Below are positions 32,917 through 41,574 of a stretch of DNA of 64,000 nt, piece by piece; the first letter of the stretch is position 1, and the number at the start of each line of letters is the position of its first letter. The translations under genes were made by a program, and so were the position numbers. Source of the stretch: Natrinema sp046097095 (GTDB taxonomy: Archaea > Halobacteriota > Halobacteria > Halobacteriales > Natrialbaceae); assembly GCF_046097095.1 (NCBI RefSeq), contig NZ_CP175698.1, forward strand, positions 806,001 to 870,000. The letters run 5' to 3'. Under the pieces are notes generated by a model. It saw only the letters and a program-made list of their open reading frames with translations. It did not search any database and was not told the DNA's origin.

Positions 32917-34120
32917 CGTTCTCACCGTCCGTCGTGAAGGCGTCGACGATCGCATCGGCGACGCCACCGGCGGGCGCGACCGTGTCCACGTCGCCCGTTT
33001 CGATCGCCTGACAGGGGATGCCAAAGACCGGACTCGTCGCCTCGTCCTGTGCGATCGTGTGCCCGCCGGCAGCCTTGATCGCCTCGATCCCGGCTGCGCC
33101 GTCGTGGCCCATCCCGGTCAGTACGACGCCACAGAGGGCGTCGGAAACCCGTTCGGCTGCGCTGTGCATCGTCACGTCGATCGCCGGCCGAACGCCGTGG
33201 ACGCGCTCGCCGTCGTCGAGACCCAGACGCAGCGTCTCACCGAGGTTGCTCACCACCTCGAGGTGGAAGTCACCCGGCGCGACCGCGGCCTCGCCGGGCT
33301 CGAGCCGCTGGCGGTCGGTCGCTTCGGTGACGTCGTAGGCGCTGCGATCGTCGAGTCGCTCGGCCAGTCGCGTCGTGAAACCGGGGGGCATGTGCTGGAC
33401 GACCAGCACCTTCGCCTCGAGATCGGCCGGAAGCCGTTCGAACAGCCGTTCGATAATCTTCGGGCCGCCGGTCGACGCGCCGATAACGATCGTCGGGGCC
33501 GCCGCACGCTCGCCGTCGACCGCGATCGGTGCCGGTTCGTCATGTTCGACGTCGGAGCCGATCCCGGGCGTCACACTGGGCCCGGGCGCGCTGTGGTCGA
33601 CGTTCGACTGGACGTCCGAACCGCCGGCGACGGCGCTCCCGGTTGTGGTCGTGTGCCCGGGACTGCTAACGCGGTCCGCACCGGTCGTGTAGGCCGTCGC
33701 CGAAGCGCGGGCGAGCGCGACAGACGAGACGTCCGCTTCGGCGAGGTCGTCGACCGTCTCGATGACCTCATCGGTCAAGTGTGCAATGTTCCGCGATCCG
33801 GTACCGTCGGGTTTATGGAGAAAATCCACGGCACCGCGCTCTAAGGCGTCGAACGTGGCCTCCGCACCACGCTCGGTGTGAACGCTGAGCATGAGAATCG
33901 CGGTCGGATTCGTCGCCATAATTCGCTCGACAGCGTCGATTCCGTCCATTTCGGGCATCTCGACGTCCATCGTAACGACATCCGGATCGAACGTATCGGC
34001 GAGTTCGACGCCTTCCGATCCGTTCGCAGCCGTTTCTACCTCGTATCCGGCCCCGGTGAGCGCGTTGCCGATGACTGTCCGCATAAACTGCGAGTCGTCG
34101 ACAACGAGTACTCGCGTCAT
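32909..34120 (-). CDS. cheB: Protein-glutamate methylesterase CheB
   Basis: 403 residues. Receiver domain 1-120 with VVDDS, phosphoacceptor Asp52 in TMDVEMPEMDG and VDFLHKP. A Gly/Ser linker of about 80 residues, then the esterase domain: GASTGGP (Ser), VVQHMPPGFT (His), LTGMGHDGAAG (Asp). It demethylates or deamidates receptors when phosphorylated by CheA. Starts 4 nt inside the cheY end (ATGA type overlap at 34117-34120). Confidence 0.95.
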   Translation of the reverse strand: MTRVLVVDDSQFMRTVIGNALTGAGYEVETAANGSEGVELADTFDPDVVTMDVEMPEMDGIDAVERIMATNPTAILMLSVHTERGAEATFDALERGAVDFLHKPDGTGSRNIAHLTDEVIETVDDLAEADVSSVALARASATAYTTGADRVSSPGHTTTTGSAVAGGSDVQSNVDHSAPGPSVTPGIGSDVEHDEPAPIAVDGERAAAPTIVIGASTGGPKIIERLFERLPADLEAKVLVVQHMPPGFTTRLAERLDDRSAYDVTEATDRQRLEPGEAAVAPGDFHLEVVSNLGETLRLGLDDGERVHGVRPAIDVTMHSAAERVSDALCGVVLTGMGHDGAAGIEAIKAAGGHTIAQDEATSPVFGIPCQAIETGDVDTVAPAGGVADAIVDAFTTDGENDD

Positions 34121-34479
34121 GCCGCGACGACGTCTGAAAGAGCCTTTCTGACGCTGGGTTCTTCAAACGGTTTCGTCACGTAGCCGTCAGCGCCAGCCTT
34201 CACGGCAAGTTTCATTTTCTCACGCTGTCCGACGCTCGTACACATGATGACGCGGGCGTCCGGATCGATCTTCTTGATCGCCGCGGTCGCCTTGATACCG
34301 TTGCACTTGGGCATCACGATGTCCATCATAACGATGTCGGGATCGTGTTCTTTGTACAGTTTGACGGCTTCTGCTCCGTTGGACGCCTCTCCGAGGATGC
34401 GGTAATCCTGTTCCAAGATCTGACGCAGTAAATTCCGCATAAAATGAGAGTCGTCCACGATGAGCACCCCTGTCGACAT
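34117..34479 (-). CDS. cheY: Chemotaxis response regulator CheY
   Basis: 120 residues, a stand-alone receiver domain. VLIVDDSHFMR gives the acidic pocket, Asp53 in MMDIVMPKCNG the phosphorylation site, CTSVGQ the switch Thr/Ser and YVTKPFEE the Lys. CheY-P couples the kinase to the motor, in archaea through adaptor proteins that are absent from this window. The complement of CATAAAT at 34517-34523 about 40 nt upstream is a TATA candidate, so cheYBACCDR can be transcribed independently of cheW. Confidence 0.95.
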   Translation of the reverse strand: MSTGVLIVDDSHFMRNLLRQILEQDYRILGEASNGAEAVKLYKEHDPDIVMMDIVMPKCNGIKATAAIKKIDPDARVIMCTSVGQREKMKLAVKAGADGYVTKPFEEPSVRKALSDVVAA

Positions 34480-34616
34480 TCAGTAGTACACCAGACTCTG
34501 ATAGAGATACGACTACCATAAATGCTGTCTCTCGATTATCAGTCGTGATAAGTGTCAAGTCCGCCTCGGAGAACCCATTCGAACCCGCACCTCGAGACCG
34601 GACGTCAACGGCGGTC

Positions 34617-35423
34617 TCAGTTCTGCTCCGACGCTAACAACAGGCGCTCGACGTCGACGAGCGGCGTCGCCTCGACGACGATCTCCTCGACCGAATCCTC
34701 GGGCTCTCCCTCCGTCTCACCGCCGGGTTCGGCGTCGGCGTCCTCGGTGGGCTCGAGTTCGAACGTCTCGCCGACCGAATCGCCGAGTTCGCCGCCGACG
34801 CCTTGTGCCGACGACAGCGCCGCGGATCCGCCGGTTCCGGTCGCGCCACCGGCGTCGGGACTCGGTGTCGGTGCGACGCCGTCGTCGGCCGGTCGCTCCG
34901 TGACCACACGACCGACATCGGCGCGGGGTTCTCGCTCCTGTCTGATGAGCGCGACGACCAACGGATGCTCGAGCGCATCGCCATCGAACTCGCTGGCTTC
35001 GACCGCGTCACCGTCGAGAATGTCGCTCTCGGGTGTCGTCTCGACGCCGATGACGTCGTCGACTCGGATCGCGGCCGACTGCTGATCGCTGGGTCGGTCG
35101 AGAACGAGCAAGCGCTCGCGCCCCGAACGGGATTCGGTCGTCGGGAAATGGACGTGTGCATCGATGACCGCAGTGATCTCCCCGCGTAGGTCCATCAGCC
35201 CCTCGACCGCGGGCGGTGACCGCGGAACGCGAGTCAGTTCGGCCGGCGGTTTCGTGATCGTCCTGACCGCATTGACCGGCAGCGCAAGTCGATGTTCGCC
35301 GACGCCGACGACGACGAACTGGACGAGTTCCTCCTGTTCGCCCGCCTCGCCGCCCGCATCGCGAGTCCGGTCGGCAGCGTCGATATCCATTCCGAGAAGC
35401 TTTTCCGAGAGATCCGGGGCCAT
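34617..35423 (-). CDS. cheW: CheW adaptor protein with disordered insert
   Basis: 268 residues. CheW fold in residues 33-175: LVQFVVVGVGEHRLALPVNA, TRVPRSPPAVEGLMDLRG and ITAVIDAHVHF are the family blocks. The last piece (VDVERLLLASEQN) is separated from the fold by about 85 residues of low complexity (PADDGVAPTPSPDAGGATGT and acidic stretches), an insert absent from usual 150-residue CheW. CheW links receptors to CheA. First gene of the minus-strand che block; 137 nt before cheY. Confidence 0.9.
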   Translation of the reverse strand: MAPDLSEKLLGMDIDAADRTRDAGGEAGEQEELVQFVVVGVGEHRLALPVNAVRTITKPPAELTRVPRSPPAVEGLMDLRGEITAVIDAHVHFPTTESRSGRERLLVLDRPSDQQSAAIRVDDVIGVETTPESDILDGDAVEASEFDGDALEHPLVVALIRQEREPRADVGRVVTERPADDGVAPTPSPDAGGATGTGGSAALSSAQGVGGELGDSVGETFELEPTEDADAEPGGETEGEPEDSVEEIVVEATPLVDVERLLLASEQN

Positions 35424-35484
35424 AGTCCTGTTCGTGTATCAAGTTCCATCACTAAAACGTTGACTCTACGTTGACAGTCATCTG

Positions 35485-35501
35485 ACGAGATAGTATCTCG
35501 T
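35485..35501. promoter_or_regulatory. Perfect palindrome upstream of cheW, candidate operator
   Basis: ACGAGATA and TATCTCGT arms (8 bp each) flank one base. It lies 62-78 nt before the cheW start and about 30 nt upstream of the TATA candidate, where archaeal activators often bind. No second copy was noticed in the window. Confidence 0.4.
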
Positions 35502-35885
35502 TGCGTAACACGTTTCGTTTTCATACGAGACTCCGTCATGAGTAAGAGATACCGGCCCCCAGCTTCCGTCTTCGTGTACTTGGATAGAAACGACCCCGTC
35601 TTCTAGTTCCCAACAACGGACGTGTACTCGCTCGAGGATACCGAACCCTCTTGTGCTCCCCTAGCCGCCATACGTACCTCTTTGTCTGGTCCACTGAACC
35701 GCTCTCGACCTTTGTCCCACGCGATCGTTCCCCAACTGGTATCGCCGCACTCGCCGTACCCGGCTTGTTCGCGGTTCTCTCTGCGGTCGTTTAACCACCG
35801 ACCGCCACCCCTGCGGGACTCACGTCGGAATCACGGTAATTCCACTCTAGTAGATATCATGCTCGAGCTACTATTTGCCCCATCA

Positions 35886-35897
35886 AAATACTTATTT
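35886..35897 (+). promoter_or_regulatory. TATA element of the second CheW-like gene
   Basis: AAATACTTATTT, 26-37 nt before the ATG at 35923, in an otherwise GC-rich context; fits a nearly leaderless transcript. Confidence 0.5.
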
Positions 35898-35922
35898 TCC
35901 GACCGTCCATCCCTCAGACAGA

Positions 35923-36378
35923 ATGGGATCGGCATCGAACCGCAGAAACGGGACCGACGACCGTGTGACCGTGCTCACGTTCGACCTCGAGGAGCGACGC
36001 TACTGCATCAGGGCCGACGCCGTTGCCTCCGTCCTCGGTATCGGGGACGACGACCCGCTGGCAGACGCCGACGACCCCTGGAACGCGGGAACGATTACCG
36101 TCGCCGGAGAGCGGGTCACCGTCGTCGACCTCCCGCGGCTTTTCGGCTCGTCGTTTCGAACGCCAACACGGATCGACGATCCGCAGGTGCTCGTCCTCGA
36201 TATTGCAGACGAGAACGACCGCTATTACGGCTGGCTCGTCGACGAGGCCGGCTCAACTCGTTCTGCCCGTCCGTCGTCGCTCGAGCCGCCGCAGCTACAG
36301 ACGAGGTACGTCATGGGCCGACTCGAGATCGACGGCGCCGCCGTCATCTGGCTCGACGAACGAGCGATGCACGGCTAA
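35923..36378 (+). CDS. cheW: CheW-like domain protein
   Basis: 151 residues from MGSASNRRNGTDD. The single domain follows CheW: VTVLTFDLEERRYCIRADAV, then GTITVAGERVTVVDLPRLFG (the RG-type block with Gly-Glu instead of Arg-Gly) and LVLDIADENDRYYGWLVDEA. It ends MGRLEIDGAAVIWLDERAM. Length is normal for CheW. It is transcribed away from the main che block from its own promoter, so it may serve a different receptor set or bind pilus-related partners. Confidence 0.8.
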   Translation: MGSASNRRNGTDDRVTVLTFDLEERRYCIRADAVASVLGIGDDDPLADADDPWNAGTITVAGERVTVVDLPRLFGSSFRTPTRIDDPQVLVLDIADENDRYYGWLVDEAGSTRSARPSSLEPPQLQTRYVMGRLEIDGAAVIWLDERAMHG

Positions 36379-36414
36379 GCGGTATTTCGAAACGCTGAGA
36401 AATACGTCTGGCGA

Positions 36415-37191
36415 CTACAGGAGTCCCGGCGGGCCGCCGTCCGAATCGTCGTCGGTGTTGACGTCGATGCCGAACTCCTCGCGCTGTTTCTGGAGCCGTT
36501 TGACCTGCCGATAGTAGTAGCCGATTCCGAGACCGCCGAGTAAGACGGTGGTCCCGATAAGCCCGAGAAACAGCGGGATATCTCGTGCGAGGTAGTACCG
36601 GAGCGAGATCGTTCGGTCGGCCTCGATCTGCTCCCAGGAGAGCCGCTCTTGCCCGTCGACGATCTCTCGCTCGGCTCCGTTGGGCGAGACCTCTCCGAAC
36701 AGGAAGTTCGTCGTTCGGTGATTCTCGGGCAGCGTGATCTCGTAGGAGCCGCCAACGTAGGCCGGCAGACTGAACGTCTTGCGTCCGGCCTTGCCCGAGA
36801 ACGCGAGGGTGCCGTTCTCGTTTGGCACCGCGATCGTGGTCGCCGAACGACCCTGTTTGACCTCAAGTTCGGAGCCGTTCAGTTCGGTTCCGTTAGGATA
36901 CCAGTAGCGAACGCCGTAGACGTTCAGTGGTTCATCGTTGAAGAGGGACGATCGAGACAGTTCCAGCTTCCGGGTCCCGTTGAGGTCGTAGACGGCCCGG
37001 AACTCACCCCCGCTGATCAGGTTTCCGTCCTCGAGCGCGATAGCGACGTCGGCGTCGCTGTCGCGCACGTCACTGTAGTTCGCTTCGCGGTCGAGTTGCT
37101 CGTCCGATATCCCGCCGGAAAACGCCGAGCAACCGGCTCCCATCGTCAGCAGTACGACCGCGAGCGTCGCGAGAACGAATCGCCGGTTCAT
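36415..37191 (-). CDS. Lipoprotein with C-terminal membrane anchor (DUF5803-like)
   Basis: 258 residues. N-terminal signal FVLATLAVVLLTMGAGC with lipobox Cys; then an external beta-rich domain of about 180 residues (YDLNGTRKLELSRSSLF, GSYEITLPENHRTTNFL). A single helix IPLFLGLIGTTVLLGGLGIG is near the end, then a basic RQVKRLQKQREE tail. So the mature chain would be tethered at both ends. The family is known to me only as a haloarchaeal DUF (DUF5803, from memory). Start at MNRRFVLATL, which leaves one base between it and the DUF2110 stop; the three-gene operon tfe-DUF2110-lipoprotein is clear. Confidence 0.7.
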   Translation of the reverse strand: MNRRFVLATLAVVLLTMGAGCSAFSGGISDEQLDREANYSDVRDSDADVAIALEDGNLISGGEFRAVYDLNGTRKLELSRSSLFNDEPLNVYGVRYWYPNGTELNGSELEVKQGRSATTIAVPNENGTLAFSGKAGRKTFSLPAYVGGSYEITLPENHRTTNFLFGEVSPNGAEREIVDGQERLSWEQIEADRTISLRYYLARDIPLFLGLIGTTVLLGGLGIGYYYRQVKRLQKQREEFGIDVNTDDDSDGGPPGLL

Positions 37192-37192
37192 G

Positions 37193-37873
37193 CTATGGTA
37201 CGACACAGCGGAGCTCCGCCGGGAGGTACTCGCCGACATTGGCGAGCAGTCCCGGCGGGTCGGTATCTTCGGTACAGATCACGCTCTGCTCTAAGAGGCC
37301 GAGTCGCTCGACGGTGACGTAGTCCTGAGCGTGGCCCGCGCGGTTGAGCGTCGCTCGGACCTCCGCCCGGGTAGCGCTGTTGACGTTGAGTCGGCCAGCA
37401 CCGCGAGTCCACTCGTAGAGGCGGTCGCGCTCGGCGTCGGTGAGTCGGGAGGAAGCGCCCTCGTTCTCGTCGCTGTAGACGAACGCCAGTGGCATGTGCT
37501 GGACGAGGCCGTAGCGTTCGCGGATCTGCGTCGGGGTCCCGGGGCCGAGCCCGAGTTCGTCGGCCGGGATCCGAACCGGCTGGCCGGCGTCTAAGACGAA
37601 CCCGTCCTCGTCCCAAGACTCGAGCGTGCCGACGTAGGTTTCGCCGGCCTCGAGGTCGGGGACGATCTCGCCGAACTCCTCGCGGAGGACGTTGCGCGCG
37701 ACGACAGCATCGTCGCCCTCGATCGTCACCGAGGGGAAGTCGTCGTGGCGCACGCCGATGTCGAACGCGACGTCTAAGTCGCCGATCTCGTTGTCCACCA
37801 GCGACCGCAGCGAGTCCAGCGACCGCTCGCGGGCGTCGCCCTCGACGTACAGTTTGGTTGCGAGTACGACCAT
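37193..37873 (-). CDS. DUF2110 family protein
   Basis: 226 residues. It begins MVVLATKLYVEGDARERSLD and continues VTIEGDDAVVARNVLREEFG and GTLESWDEDGFVLDAGQPVR, an S1/OB-like strand set, then LNVNSATRAEVRATLNRAGH, a helix-hairpin-helix-like block. DUF2110 is an archaeal family adjacent to tfe in many genomes; a nucleic-acid role is plausible but unproven. ATG overlaps the tfe stop by one base. Confidence 0.8.
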   Translation of the reverse strand: MVVLATKLYVEGDARERSLDSLRSLVDNEIGDLDVAFDIGVRHDDFPSVTIEGDDAVVARNVLREEFGEIVPDLEAGETYVGTLESWDEDGFVLDAGQPVRIPADELGLGPGTPTQIRERYGLVQHMPLAFVYSDENEGASSRLTDAERDRLYEWTRGAGRLNVNSATRAEVRATLNRAGHAQDYVTVERLGLLEQSVICTEDTDPPGLLANVGEYLPAELRCVVP

Positions 37874-38397
37874 CAGGCGTCGGCGTCGATGTTGAGTTCG
37901 TCCTCGAGAGCGTCGAGGCGGTCGTCCATCGCGGTGACCAGGCGGTTGTTGTCCATCGATTCGAGCGGCGAGCCGCATTCGGGGCACTCGAAGCCGAAGT
38001 CCATCGCCTCGCCGAACTCGAATCGGATCGAGCAGATCTCACAGAGGTAGAACTCGTGGTTGCGCTCGTACTCGCGGCGGTCCGCTAAGGCCTCGTGGAG
38101 GCGGTACATCTCCTCTTCTAAGTTCTCCGGGATGTTGTCGTATTCGAACGTCCAGAGATAGGTCAGCCATCCCGAGTCCTCGTCGCGCAGCCGCCGGTAG
38201 CTGGCGAGGTCGTTCTCATAGAGGATGAACAGCGCCCGCCGCACGTCGTTCAACTCGAGGTCGAGATCCTCCGCGAGCTCCTCGTCGGTCACCTCCCCGT
38301 CCGGGGGTGCCGCCGCGACGGGCATCCCCTTGGGACCGACCAGCTCGTGCAAATATTTCTGGATCACCGGGTCCTCGAGCAGGTCCTCAAAAGCCAT
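37873..38397 (-). CDS. tfe: Transcription initiation factor E subunit alpha (TFE)
   Basis: 174 residues. Residues 1-90 are the winged helix (EVTDEELAEDLDLELNDVRR and ALFILYENDLASYRR). Residues 115-150 are a zinc ribbon with CEICSIRF and CPECGSPLE. A coiled end DRLDALEDELNIDADA follows. TFE stabilises the open complex with TBP and TFB at archaeal promoters and links to RNA polymerase. Length and both domains match the family, so it is complete. Confidence 0.97.
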   Translation of the reverse strand: MAFEDLLEDPVIQKYLHELVGPKGMPVAAAPPDGEVTDEELAEDLDLELNDVRRALFILYENDLASYRRLRDEDSGWLTYLWTFEYDNIPENLEEEMYRLHEALADRREYERNHEFYLCEICSIRFEFGEAMDFGFECPECGSPLESMDNNRLVTAMDDRLDALEDELNIDADA

Positions 38398-38846
38398 TAC
38401 CTACGTGTAACGGCATGAAGCCATTAAGTCTTATCAAGTGCCCCGCCTCGCTACCGCGAGAATCGAGGACGGCGTATCGCGCTGGACCGAGAACCCAGCT
38501 TGCGGTGGCGCACGCCGTGCGACGGTTCGCTGACGGCGAACCGTCTGCTCGACTACGTGCGAGGGATGAGCGAGCGGTGTGAGGGATGAACGGAGTGAAT
38601 CCCTCGAGAGCGAACGGCGACCAGCGGGAGCCGTGAGCAGCGAGTGAATCGGCTGGGGAGGGCGTGGAAATCCCTCGTACCCGCGATAGCAGAGTGCGTC
38701 GTTTTCGTTCTCGTCTTGCGTAGCTGTCGTTCGGATACACTCGGTAGATAGCTCGAGGCGACTGCCGCCACGAACGTGGCGGCTTCGATCGGCGGCGGCG
38801 CGTTCGGACGCGACGTTTATGTGGGTGGATGGCACTTCTCGAGACA
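38398..38846. other. Long intergenic region with low-complexity repeats and a hairpin
   Basis: 449 nt between tfe and the metallo-hydrolase. It has GAGGGATGA-type imperfect repeats near 38557-38610, and a perfect hairpin at 38764-38783. GACGTTTATG at 38811-38820 is a TATA candidate 27-36 nt before the ATG at 38847. I see no coding frame with haloarchaeal protein composition. Confidence 0.45.
38764..38783. repeat. Perfect 8-bp inverted repeat upstream of the metallo-hydrolase
   Basis: GCCGCCAC and GTGGCGGC arms around GAAC, 28 nt upstream of the TATA candidate; possible operator. Confidence 0.3.
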
Positions 38847-39842
38847 ATGACGACCGATTCCTCCTGCGGAACTGTCCGGGCCGATCGCGCCCGCTCTCGT
38901 ATCCATCGCCTCGAGTTCGATGTGCCTTGGCCGCCGAAACATGTCGCCGCCTACCTGCTCGAGGGGCCGGAATCGATCCTCGTCGACGCGGGCGCACCGG
39001 GCGAGGTCGGTCAGTCGGAACTGCTCGAGGGTCTCGCCGAGATCGACCGCGAACCGGCAGACGTCGACCACGTGCTCGTGACCCACGTCCACAGCGACCA
39101 CATCGGCCAACTCCCCGCCCTCCGGGAGGCCGGCGCGACTGTCCACGTCCCGGCGGCGGCGCTGTCGCGGCTCGAGCGCGACCTCGAGACGGCTCGAGCG
39201 GAGATGTGGGAGGCGGCGACGGCGGCCGGCTACCGCGGTGACAAGCGCGAGGAACTTGTCGACGAAGAAATCGACGAGATCGGTCGGGACCGGCGGCTGA
39301 TCGACCTCGAGACGGCCCACCCCGTCGATCCGACCGAACCGTTCACCGTCGGCGGGCGTGAGTTCCGCGCCTTCGAGACGCCCGGCCACGAGATCAACCA
39401 CTGCTGTTACGAGACGACGCTCGAGGGGACGACGGTGCTGTTCGCCGGCGACGCGCTCATCGAGCCGTTTCGCGCCGGGGCCTTCCAGGTCGGCATCGAT
39501 CGGGGGGCCGACGAGGCGGTCGACGACTACTACACGGCGATGGATCGGCTGCGCGAGACCGACGCGACGCACGTTTTCCCCGGCCACGGCCCGTCCTTTG
39601 AGGACCCACAGCGGGTCATCGAGACCACCCGCGACCGACTCGATGAGTTGCTGGCCGAGACGCAGGAAGCGACCGCGGCGATCGAACCCGCTACGCCGCT
39701 GTCGATCGCAAAAGAGCGTGCGGGCACCGTCCGTCATATGGCTCCGGTGCTCGACACGCTCGGAGCACTCGGCACCCTCGAGAGGCGGGACGAAGTGACG
39801 TCCGACCTCGACGACGGCGTTCGATATTACGAGACGACGTAG
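38847..39842 (+). CDS. Metallo-beta-lactamase fold hydrolase
   Basis: 331 residues. The zinc-binding signature THVHSDHIGQL is near residues 79-89, with GHEINHCC (third-strand His), AGDALIE (Asp) and FPGHGPSF (last His). The core covers residues 20-250; the C-terminal 80 residues form helices (RDRLDELLAETQEATAAI, KERAGTVRHMAPVLDTLGAL), as in glyoxalase II-like or LACTB2-like enzymes. The start is set by a TATA element 27 nt upstream; an in-frame ATG at 38829 would add six residues. Substrate unknown. Confidence 0.85.
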   Translation: MTTDSSCGTVRADRARSRIHRLEFDVPWPPKHVAAYLLEGPESILVDAGAPGEVGQSELLEGLAEIDREPADVDHVLVTHVHSDHIGQLPALREAGATVHVPAAALSRLERDLETARAEMWEAATAAGYRGDKREELVDEEIDEIGRDRRLIDLETAHPVDPTEPFTVGGREFRAFETPGHEINHCCYETTLEGTTVLFAGDALIEPFRAGAFQVGIDRGADEAVDDYYTAMDRLRETDATHVFPGHGPSFEDPQRVIETTRDRLDELLAETQEATAAIEPATPLSIAKERAGTVRHMAPVLDTLGALGTLERRDEVTSDLDDGVRYYETT

Positions 39843-39888
39843 CCACGGACGAGAGAGCCGACCGCGGGCCGACAGTTCGCGTGGCCGA

Positions 39889-41466
39889 TCAGTTCACGTC
39901 ATCCTCGAGCTTGAACTTCTGGATCTTTCCGCTGGTCGTCCGCGGCAGTTCGTCGATGAACTCGATCTCGCGGGGGTGTTTGTAGCTGGCCACTTCCTCG
40001 AGACAGAACTCTTTGATCGCTTCGGCGGTCACGTCGCTGCCGGGCTCGACCCCCTCGGCGGGAACGACGAACGCCTTGGGTACTTCGTTGCGCCGCTCGT
40101 CCGGCACGCCGACGACGGCCACGTCCGCGACGGCCTCGTGCTCGAGTAAGAGGTCCTCGAGTTCGCTCGGGTAGACGTTGTAGCCGGCGGTGTTGATCAT
40201 GTGCTTTTTGCGGTCGACGATCTCGTAGTAGTTGTTCTCGTCGTGGCGGGCGATATCGCCGGTCCGGAAGTAGCCGTGTTCGGTGAAGGCGGCTTCAGTG
40301 GCCTCGGGCAGATTGTGGTAGCCTTTCATCACCTGCGGGCCGCGGACGACGAGTTCGCCTTCCTCGCCGGGCGCGACCTCGTCGCCGGACTCGTCGACGA
40401 TCTTGCAGTCGATCATCCGCAAGGGCTGGCCGATCGTCCCGTGTTTCAGGCCGAAGGTTGACCCGCTCTGAGTGTGGGTCGCGCCGTGGGTCTCGGTGAG
40501 GCCATAGCCCTCCGAGATGTCGACGCCAGCGGTCTCCTCGAACCGCTCCTGGACCGCTGTCGAGAGCTTCGCGCCGCCCTCGGAGGCCGACTCGAGGCTG
40601 GTCAGGTCGTACTCGCCGAAGTCGTCGGAATCAACCATGTCAGCGTACATCGTCGTCACGCCGACGAAGTGGGTGATTCCCTCCTCTTCGATGAGTTGCA
40701 TGCACTCCTGGGCGTCCCACTCGAGCGCGCTGCGGAAGTAGAGCCGGCCGCCGCCGACCAGCGGCTGGAGCGCGGTGTGGGTGAAGCCGGTGATGTGGTA
40801 CAGCGGCAGCCAGGTGAGGCTGCGCACCTCCTCGGGTTCGACGTCGACGTTCGAAGCCACCAGCGGCCACAGCAGTTGCGCTCGCGTATTGTCGTGGGTG
40901 AGTTGGACGCCCTTTGGATCGCCCGTCGTCCCGGAGGTGTACGGCAGCAGGGCCACGTCGTCGCCGTCGCGGTCGACCACCGTCGGTTCGCCGCGCAGCT
41001 CTTCGAAGGCGTGGTCCGCGTCGTCTCGCGGCCAGTCCTCGCTCCGGATCGTGATCACCTCGGGCTCCATCCCGGCGTCCTCGGTCGCCTGATCGACGGT
41101 TTCCCGGAGTGCTGGGTGAGTGACGATCGCCTTCGCGTCCGTGTCCTCGAGCTGGTAGGCTACTTCGCGGCGCTTGTATTGGGGATTGACCGGTGAGATT
41201 ACGACGCCGGCTTTGAACGCGCCGATCGAGGCGACAAGATACTGCGGACAGTTCGGCAAGAAGAGCAGCATCCGATCACCCGACTCGAGGCCGAGGTCGC
41301 GGAGCCCGCCGGCGAGCTCGGCCGTCCAGTCGCGCAGTTCCGCGTGAGTCCAGCGCCGGCCGTGGTGTTCCATCGCCTGTGCCTCCCCGTGTTGGGCCGC
41401 CGTCTGATCGAAGAGCGTCGCGACGTTCCCCGCCAGTGCGGATTCGTCGACCGCGTCCAGGTCCAT
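39889..41466 (-). CDS. Long-chain acyl-CoA ligase (AMP-forming)
   Basis: 525 residues, full-length ANL enzyme. ATP-binding P-loop LPYTSGTTGDPKGVQLTH near 175, SEGYGLTETHGATH near 325, YFRTGDIARHDENNYYEIVD near 405, and the C-terminal catalytic Lys motif PRTTSGKIQKF near 511-521. It activates a carboxylate as acyl-AMP then acyl-CoA. No acyl-CoA dehydrogenase is adjacent, so chain length is open. The ATG at MDLDAVDES fits the family N-terminus. Confidence 0.9.
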   Translation of the reverse strand: MDLDAVDESALAGNVATLFDQTAAQHGEAQAMEHHGRRWTHAELRDWTAELAGGLRDLGLESGDRMLLFLPNCPQYLVASIGAFKAGVVISPVNPQYKRREVAYQLEDTDAKAIVTHPALRETVDQATEDAGMEPEVITIRSEDWPRDDADHAFEELRGEPTVVDRDGDDVALLPYTSGTTGDPKGVQLTHDNTRAQLLWPLVASNVDVEPEEVRSLTWLPLYHITGFTHTALQPLVGGGRLYFRSALEWDAQECMQLIEEEGITHFVGVTTMYADMVDSDDFGEYDLTSLESASEGGAKLSTAVQERFEETAGVDISEGYGLTETHGATHTQSGSTFGLKHGTIGQPLRMIDCKIVDESGDEVAPGEEGELVVRGPQVMKGYHNLPEATEAAFTEHGYFRTGDIARHDENNYYEIVDRKKHMINTAGYNVYPSELEDLLLEHEAVADVAVVGVPDERRNEVPKAFVVPAEGVEPGSDVTAEAIKEFCLEEVASYKHPREIEFIDELPRTTSGKIQKFKLEDDVN

Positions 41467-41574
41467 GGCTCGTGATAGCGCACCCCTTTCTTAAAGTTGT
41501 ATCTCTCTTACATTCGCAGAGCAAACGAAACCCGAGCGATAGACTTAGGAACGGTCGTGTTTTATCTCCAACAA

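Larger units (their letters stand above)
35424..35922. other. Divergent regulatory region between cheW and a second CheW-like gene
   Basis: 499 nt without a credible gene. It contains a TATA candidate for cheW (complement of ACTAAAAC near 35451-35458), a perfect 17-nt palindrome at 35485-35501 and an AT-rich TATA element at 35886-35897 for the plus-strand gene. Confidence 0.5.
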
